A stretch of 34,593 bases of DNA. Origin: Actinomycetes bacterium. GTDB taxonomy: Bacteria > Actinomycetota > Actinomycetes > Streptosporangiales > Streptosporangiaceae. How positions within the stretch are numbered: position 1 is the stretch's first letter; each line of letters begins with the position of its first letter. Positions 30,598 to 34,593 of this stretch are shown here, piece by piece. Position numbers and translations under genes: made by a program. Location of the stretch: the NCBI GenBank assembly GCA_025964575.1, contig JAOPYO010000097.1:1-34593 (forward strand), in the 5' to 3' direction. The notes beneath the pieces were generated by a model, which was given only the letters and a program-made list of their open reading frames with translations, did not search any database and had not been told where the DNA came from.

Positions 30598-31347
30598 GTG
30601 GACCTTCCAGAGCAGCAGCCCGCACCGGCCGACCCCTCCCGGCTCCGGGCCTCCGACACAGATCGCGACCAAGCCGCCGACCACCTCCGTGAGGCGCTCG
30701 CCGAGGGGCGGCTGACCCCCGAGGAGCATGCCGAGCGCATCGAGCTCGTCTACTCCGCCAAGACGTACGCGGAACTCGCGCCGGTTCTGGAGGACCTGCC
30801 GGTCGCCCCCACCGCCGGCCAGGCGCCCACCGTCCAGGCCGGGCCGAACCTTCCCGCTCCGGCCCACGAAGCGGCGAGCATCGTGGCGATCTTCGGTGGT
30901 GCGGAGCGCAAGGGCCGCTGGCTGGTCGAGCCGCACACCAACGTCTTCACCCTGTTCGGCGGGGTGGAGCTCGACTTCCGCGAGGCGGTGCTCTCGCAAC
31001 GCGAGGTCACGGTCAACATCACCTGCATCTTCGGTGGCGTCGACATCAAGGTGCCGCCTGGCGTGCGGGTGATCGACTCCGGAATGGCCATCTTCGGTGG
31101 ACGCTCCATCGCCGGTGGCGACCCGGATGATCCGAACGCGCCGGTGATCCGGCTCACCGGCTTCACGCTGTTCGGCGGCGTCGACGTCAAGCGCAGGCCG
31201 CCCAAGGGCGAGCAGGGAGACTTCCGTCAGCGCCTCCGTGAGCAGCGCGACGATTGGCGCGACCAACTCCGTCAGCAGCGCGACGAACGGCGCGACCAGC
31301 TCCGAGAGCTACGCGAGGCACGCCGGAGAGCCCGCCGCGAGCGTTGA
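30598..31347 (+). CDS. DUF1707 + LiaF-like (cell-wall-active antibiotics response) protein
   Basis: A 249-aa protein. DUF1707 (residues about 15-65: 'RLRASDTDRDQAADHLREALAEGRLTPEEHAERIELVYSAKTYAEL') is followed by a C-terminal LiaF/DUF2154-like beta-helix: 'VAIFGGAERKGRW', 'FTLFGGVELDFREA', 'CIFGGVDIKVPPGVRV', 'MAIFGGRSIAG', 'FTLFGGVDVKRRPP'. The tail from about 210 is a highly charged helix with 'RQRLREQRDDWRDQLRQQRDERRDQL'. There are no membrane helices. GTG 30598 is preferred: it is 6 nt after a -10-like AATGAT. TTG 30562 is an in-frame alternative. A cell-envelope role is likely by family; it is not proven. Confidence 0.88.
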   Translation: MDLPEQQPAPADPSRLRASDTDRDQAADHLREALAEGRLTPEEHAERIELVYSAKTYAELAPVLEDLPVAPTAGQAPTVQAGPNLPAPAHEAASIVAIFGGAERKGRWLVEPHTNVFTLFGGVELDFREAVLSQREVTVNITCIFGGVDIKVPPGVRVIDSGMAIFGGRSIAGGDPDDPNAPVIRLTGFTLFGGVDVKRRPPKGEQGDFRQRLREQRDDWRDQLRQQRDERRDQLRELREARRRARRER

Positions 31348-31364
31348 ACCGGCCGTGTGCCGGT
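31348..31364 (+). terminator. Short hairpin directly after the DUF1707 stop
   Basis: ACCGGC, 5 nt, GCCGGT, beginning with the base after the TGA. It is small but well placed as a 3'-end stabiliser or part of a terminator. Confidence 0.45.
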
Positions 31365-31458
31365 ACTGCATGGCTCGCTGTGGCGCCGCCCAGTCGTCGA
31401 AATCCACGGGACACTCGCTGGGGCAGGGTCCGTAGACCTAGATCCCGCTGCGCGGCGC

Positions 31459-31514
31459 CCAGGCGGCGTCTCGCGGCGTTGCCGTCGGTCGGCGGGGCGA
31501 CACCCGCCGCCTGG
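31459..31514. terminator. Convergent-gene hairpin before the CxxC membrane protein
   Basis: CCAGGCGGCG (31459-31468) pairs with CGCCGCCTGG (31505-31514) around a GC-rich loop and is followed by TTGTTCT on the plus strand. It lies between two convergent genes. The rest of 31365-31458 shows no gene. Confidence 0.55.
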
Positions 31515-31520
31515 TTGTTC

Positions 31521-33149
31521 TCAGTCGCCGGTGTGCTCTTTGTCGGGCTGGCACACCAGGCAGGGGGTGCAGCCCCGTTCCTTGGCCTCGTCCCGGGACA
31601 GGGACTCCAGATCCTCTGCCTCATCGCCGATGTCCTCGATCAGCGCGCAGTCCGGGCGGTGATAACGCCTGGTCCCGCTGAGGATGCGCACCTGCGGGCT
31701 GCCCGGCTGGTCGACATCCGGTTCCGCATCCGGTACGGCGTCCGCCGCATCGTCGGCGAGGTCGATGTCGGGTGACAGGGAGACTGCGGCCTCTTCGGCG
31801 GGTGTCGGCTCCTCCGCCACGATCTCCGGCGTGTCGTCTCCGAGTGGATCGGCCGACGGGCTCAGCGAGGCCTCGAGCACCAGGTCCTCGGTGGCAGCCG
31901 TCTCCTGCACCTCAGGCTCGTCGTCGGAGGTCTCGGTGGGCTTCGTATCGGCCGTCTGCGGCTGAACCGGCTTCGGCTCGGCCGGTGTGAACTCCAGCGT
32001 CACCGACGGCGCAGCGGGCGCCGCCGGGGTGGTCGCCGTAACGGAAACCGGCTCCGGGTCGTCGTCCCCGTCCTTGGTCGTGCTCTCCGGGGCGGTCGTG
32101 CTCTCCGGGGCGATGGCGCCGAGTTCGGCCCTGCCCGCCTCCTCCACCGGAGGCTCCGGCAGCCGCTCCGGCCGGGTGGCCTCCGGACGCTCCGTCAACG
32201 ACGACTGCGCCCATGACGGGGTGTCCAGCTCACGATCGCTCTCCCAGGAGGCGGGCGAGACGGCCGGAGGCAACGCGGAGTCTCCCCACGCCGGGGTGCC
32301 CGTCGCCGATTCCGCGGGCGGAGCGTAGGCCGAGTCCGCGGAAAGCGGGCTGCGAGGCGCGGGCGCACTCGGACGCGACTCCCACTCGGGGGTGCTGGTG
32401 CCGAAGCCGCCACTCCCGGAACGATCGCTCCCGAAGCGGTCGCCCGAAGCACCCGCGGACGGGGTGGCCGCCCGCGAAGGGGCGCCGGCCGGGCGGGCCG
32501 CCGCGGCCAGCCCGGCGGTCGCGGATTCCGTCCAGGTGCTCTTGCCGAGCGTGCTCTTGCCGAGCCCGGCGGCCCCACTCTCGTCTCCGGTGCCCTGCTG
32601 TGCGGTCGGCTCGCCGCTCGACGTCGCCGCGCGCGCCGCGAGTGCGGTGTCGGGCATACAAGCCGTGCACGGGCTGAAGCCCTCTTCCAGAGCCTCGGCG
32701 TAGGTCAGATCTTCCTTGTCCCGCCCGGCCAGCTGGCGGCAGTTCTCCAGGTGATATCTCTTACGCCCGCGGACGACGAAGACCGTTGAGTCCTCAGGCA
32801 CGTCGAGCGGCTGAGACGGTAGCGTCACCGTCTCCTCCACCGGCTCGACCGGCACCTGGCCGACGGCCTCCTTGGCGCCCTTGGCCTGCCGGGCCGCCTT
32901 ACCGGGCTTACCGCCCTTGGCAGGCTTTCCGGCCCGCGCGGGCGCCGCCGAGCCGGCGGCGCCGAAGAGCTCCTTACGACGGAGGAACACCCCGATGGCC
33001 AGACAGAGCGCAGAGACGATGCTGATCGCGATCGAAACATAGATCAGCGTCAGTCCCTGGACACCCCCCACCCCGTCTGCTCCGGCCACGATGCCCACGA
33101 CGAGCAGGGCGATCGCGAGCACGACGAGAATGCCACTCAGGATGATCAC
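31521..33149 (-). CDS. Membrane protein with two YHxxxC...PCxxC zinc-ribbon-like domains and a long disordered linker
   Basis: A 542-aa protein; GTG 33149 is chosen because GAGGGAGAG lies upstream. Two transmembrane helices (residues about 2-23 and 34-56) are followed by a Lys/Gly/Ala-rich linker. The first Cys module, 'RYHLENCRQLAGRDKEDLTYAEALEEGFSPCTACMP' (about 131-167), is followed by some 320 residues of Ser/Pro/Glu-rich low-complexity sequence. A second copy at the C-terminus reads 'RYHRPDCALIEDIGDEAEDLESLSRDEAKERGCTPCLVCQPD' (about 494-536). The module (YHxxxC, then A...G..PCxxCxP) resembles small metal-binding repeats seen in nuclease- and ComE-type proteins. The function is unknown. 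It lies downstream of divIVA on the same strand. Confidence 0.8.
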   Translation of the reverse strand: MIILSGILVVLAIALLVVGIVAGADGVGGVQGLTLIYVSIAISIVSALCLAIGVFLRRKELFGAAGSAAPARAGKPAKGGKPGKAARQAKGAKEAVGQVPVEPVEETVTLPSQPLDVPEDSTVFVVRGRKRYHLENCRQLAGRDKEDLTYAEALEEGFSPCTACMPDTALAARAATSSGEPTAQQGTGDESGAAGLGKSTLGKSTWTESATAGLAAAARPAGAPSRAATPSAGASGDRFGSDRSGSGGFGTSTPEWESRPSAPAPRSPLSADSAYAPPAESATGTPAWGDSALPPAVSPASWESDRELDTPSWAQSSLTERPEATRPERLPEPPVEEAGRAELGAIAPESTTAPESTTKDGDDDPEPVSVTATTPAAPAAPSVTLEFTPAEPKPVQPQTADTKPTETSDDEPEVQETAATEDLVLEASLSPSADPLGDDTPEIVAEEPTPAEEAAVSLSPDIDLADDAADAVPDAEPDVDQPGSPQVRILSGTRRYHRPDCALIEDIGDEAEDLESLSRDEAKERGCTPCLVCQPDKEHTGD

Positions 33150-33291
33150 GGGGTCTCTCCCTCTACCGGCTGAACCTGCGGCCCGGTGCCACCGCCGGCC
33201 GGATGGACTGCCGACGTCCACTGCCGATGGTGCGCCGGGACAGACACTATCGCCTGTCGGTGCCGGGTGTGCGCACCGCCAGACGGTCCGG

Positions 33292-33318
33292 CCGAAGCGG
33301 CTCTGTGAGCTGCTTCGG
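33292..33318 (-). terminator. Hairpin after divIVA
   Basis: CCGAAGCGGCTC (33292-33303), loop tgt, GAGCTGCTTCGG (33307-33318): a 12-bp stem with one G-U pair, 8 nt downstream of the divIVA stop on the minus strand. It separates divIVA from the CxxC membrane protein gene. Confidence 0.7.
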
Positions 33319-33326
33319 ACCAGCGA

Positions 33327-34223
33327 TCAACGCCTCTCGTGCGGCTGGTTGTCGACCGTCTGGAAGGCACCGGTGCCCGAGTGCTGAGCGTGCTGGGCGT
33401 GCTGAGCGGGCTCGGACGGCGGTGGGAACGGGGTCGGACCCGTGGTCGTCTGAGCGGGGCTCGGCTGCCCGTTGCGCGCCTCGGCGTGGACCAGCGGGGC
33501 CTGCACAGCAGGCTGCGGGCCGGTCGCCGACATGCTCTTGGGGAACCCTGCTGCCTCAGTGGTGCTCGCATCGAGCTCACGGAGCTGACCCTCGAGGTAG
33601 GCCTTCAGCCGGGTGCGGTACTCACGTTCGAACGCACGCAGGTTGTCGACGTCGCGCTCGAGGTCCTCACGCTGCTGCACAAGCGAACCCATGACCTGAC
33701 GGTGGCGGTCCTGGGCGTCCCGGTCGAGCTGCTCAGCCCGCGCCCGCGCCTCGCTCACGATCTGGTCGGCCTGACGACGAGCCTTACCGACGATCTCCTC
33801 GGCGTCGCGGCGGGCCCGGCCGAGGGTTTCGTCGGCCTCCCGGCGGGCATCGGCGATCGCCTGGTCGGCGGTCTGCTGCGCCAGCGCGAGCACCCGCGCT
33901 GCGGTGTCCATGTTGTCCTCGCCGCTGTGCGATGAACCGAAGCTCATCACAGGCTCGGGCTCGGGCTTGGGCTCCGGCCGCATGGGCTCAGGCATCGGCG
34001 TGAGGTCGGGCTTCGGCTCGACGATCGGCGCGGCCATCGCCGGCACCTTGCCCCGCAGGCACTCGGCAAGCTTGGCGCGTAGCTCCTCGTTCTCCTGGAT
34101 GAGTCGGTCCAGCTCACCCTCGACTTCGTCGAGGAAGGCATCGACCTCCTCTTCGTCGTACCCCGGCCTCAACCGAGTCGTACTGAACTGCTTGTTCCGC
34201 ACGTCTGCGGGTGTCAGCGGCAT
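33327..34223 (-). CDS. divIVA: DivIVA / Wag31 polar growth protein
   Basis: A 298-aa coiled-coil protein that marks cell poles and directs tip growth in actinobacteria. The membrane-binding N-terminal domain is clear ('LTPADVRNKQFSTTRLRPGYDEEEVDAFLDEVEGELDRLIQENEEL', residues 3-48). A Pro/Glu-rich linker ('PMPEPMRPEPKPEPEP') follows. A long coiled coil then runs from about 105 to 215, with heptad-like 'ARRDAEEIVGKARRQADQIVSEARARAEQLDRDA' and ending 'FEREYRTRLKAYLEGQLREL'. The C-terminal tail is Gln/His/Pro-rich, with AQH repeated from a 9-bp tandem repeat. The ATG has AAGGAGACAAC before it. It lies 83 bp downstream of yggT, as in the usual division cluster. Confidence 0.97.
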   Translation of the reverse strand: MPLTPADVRNKQFSTTRLRPGYDEEEVDAFLDEVEGELDRLIQENEELRAKLAECLRGKVPAMAAPIVEPKPDLTPMPEPMRPEPKPEPEPVMSFGSSHSGEDNMDTAARVLALAQQTADQAIADARREADETLGRARRDAEEIVGKARRQADQIVSEARARAEQLDRDAQDRHRQVMGSLVQQREDLERDVDNLRAFEREYRTRLKAYLEGQLRELDASTTEAAGFPKSMSATGPQPAVQAPLVHAEARNGQPSPAQTTTGPTPFPPPSEPAQHAQHAQHSGTGAFQTVDNQPHERR

Positions 34224-34306
34224 GTTGTCTCCTTGGCGCGCTTGGAGTCTTTACCAAAGGACGGTATCCGATCAGAACCTCTGCACGAAGATGATCATTA
34301 AGTTGA

Positions 34307-34588
34307 TCACCCTCCCACGATCATGATCATGACCCAGACCACAAGGAAGAGCACCGTGAAGCTGAGATCCAACGCCACTCCACCCAGACGCAGGTCCGGG
34401 ATGAAACGCTTGAGCAGCTTCAGTGGCGGGTCGGTGACGGTATACGTGGCCTCGGCCAGCACGAGCACCACCCCTGTCGGACGCCATGACCGTGCGAATC
34501 GCTGGACGTACTCCAGGATCAGCCTGCCGATCAGGAACAGCAGGAAGAGGTACAGCAGTACGATCAGCACGGTTCTAACGATTGTCAC
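34307..34588 (-). CDS. yggT: YggT family membrane protein
   Basis: A 93-aa protein with two hydrophobic regions: residues 4-26 'VRTVLIVLLYLFLLFLIGRLILEYVQ', and 72-92 'ALDLSFTVLFLVVWVMIMIV'. Between them lies the conserved 'TDPPLKLLKRFIPDLRLGGVALD', which is the YggT/Ycf19 signature ('.DP.l...R.iiP...g...D.S'). It starts at GTG 34588, five bases before the right edge. In actinobacteria yggT sits between sepF and divIVA, so sepF and ftsZ are expected just beyond the window. The exact function is unknown; it may help in osmotic or division-site membrane organisation. Confidence 0.93.
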   Translation of the reverse strand: MTIVRTVLIVLLYLFLLFLIGRLILEYVQRFARSWRPTGVVLVLAEATYTVTDPPLKLLKRFIPDLRLGGVALDLSFTVLFLVVWVMIMIVGG

Positions 34589-34593
34589 GGACA

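Noticed and set aside
34280..34330. Clustered TGATCA/GATCAT words downstream of yggT
   Set aside because: Part of them encode the hydrophobic C-terminus of YggT (Met/Ile codons); no stable perfect hairpin was found.

Overview
The window is high-GC DNA from an actinomycete, most likely a Streptosporangiales member (Nonomuraea/Streptosporangium-like). That placement is inference. It rests on the GC-biased codon use, the yggT-divIVA and lspA-rluD neighbourhoods, an actinobacterial ileS with a T-box leader, a whiJ/abaA-type XRE-DUF397-ATPase cluster, a DinB protein of the mycothiol-user type, and many genes that look leaderless.

Left part (1-9.0 kb) is accessory and partly decayed. A VOC protein and a DinB protein are divergent from a WYL-type regulator across a 23-bp palindrome; the regulator carries a one-base frameshift. 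Next comes a string of fragments: a truncated ECF sigma factor, a piece of nuoM on the other strand, an integrase remnant, an intact methyltransferase, a DUF222/HNH endonuclease-like gene, pieces of an LLM oxidoreductase, of a penicillin-binding protein and of an uncharacterised protein, and a frameshifted ASCH gene. An intact whiJ/abaA-like cluster follows (DUF397 and XRE/DUF5753 divergent from a small unknown protein and an RsbW-like ATPase).

Middle part (9.1-17.4 kb) is core metabolism. A minus-strand histidine operon hisD-hisC-hisB-(56-aa membrane protein)-hisH is joined by 4-nt overlaps and followed by a small membrane protein; priA/hisA and hisF are not in the window. Upstream lie a PhzF-family protein, a 59-aa membrane protein, a LON-domain protein, the Cys-tRNA(Pro) deacylase YbaK, a DUF2567-like membrane protein that overlaps ybaK tail to tail, and a DUF6882-like protein.

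Right part (17.4-34.6 kb) holds dnaE (replicative polymerase), chorismate mutase with an apparent aromatic leader-peptide attenuator, a DUF1269 protein, an AraC regulator next to azlCD (branched-chain amino acid export), rluD, lspA, a DksA/TraR zinc-finger protein, DUF167, ileS with its T-box leader, a DUF1707/LiaF-like protein, a two-domain CxxC membrane protein, divIVA (wag31) and yggT.

The signals most worth a second look are regulatory: (1) an ileS leader with one AUC specifier hairpin but two T-box antisequestrator motifs in tandem; (2) a candidate leaderless Tyr/Phe leader peptide and terminator in front of chorismate mutase; (3) an IleRS whose HIGH signature reads GVHH; (4) at least nine start codons placed 6-7 nt after a -10-like hexamer; (5) a recurring GTGATC-core hairpin between genes. 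I saw no tRNA, rRNA or CRISPR array, and no recognisable phage-defence system.
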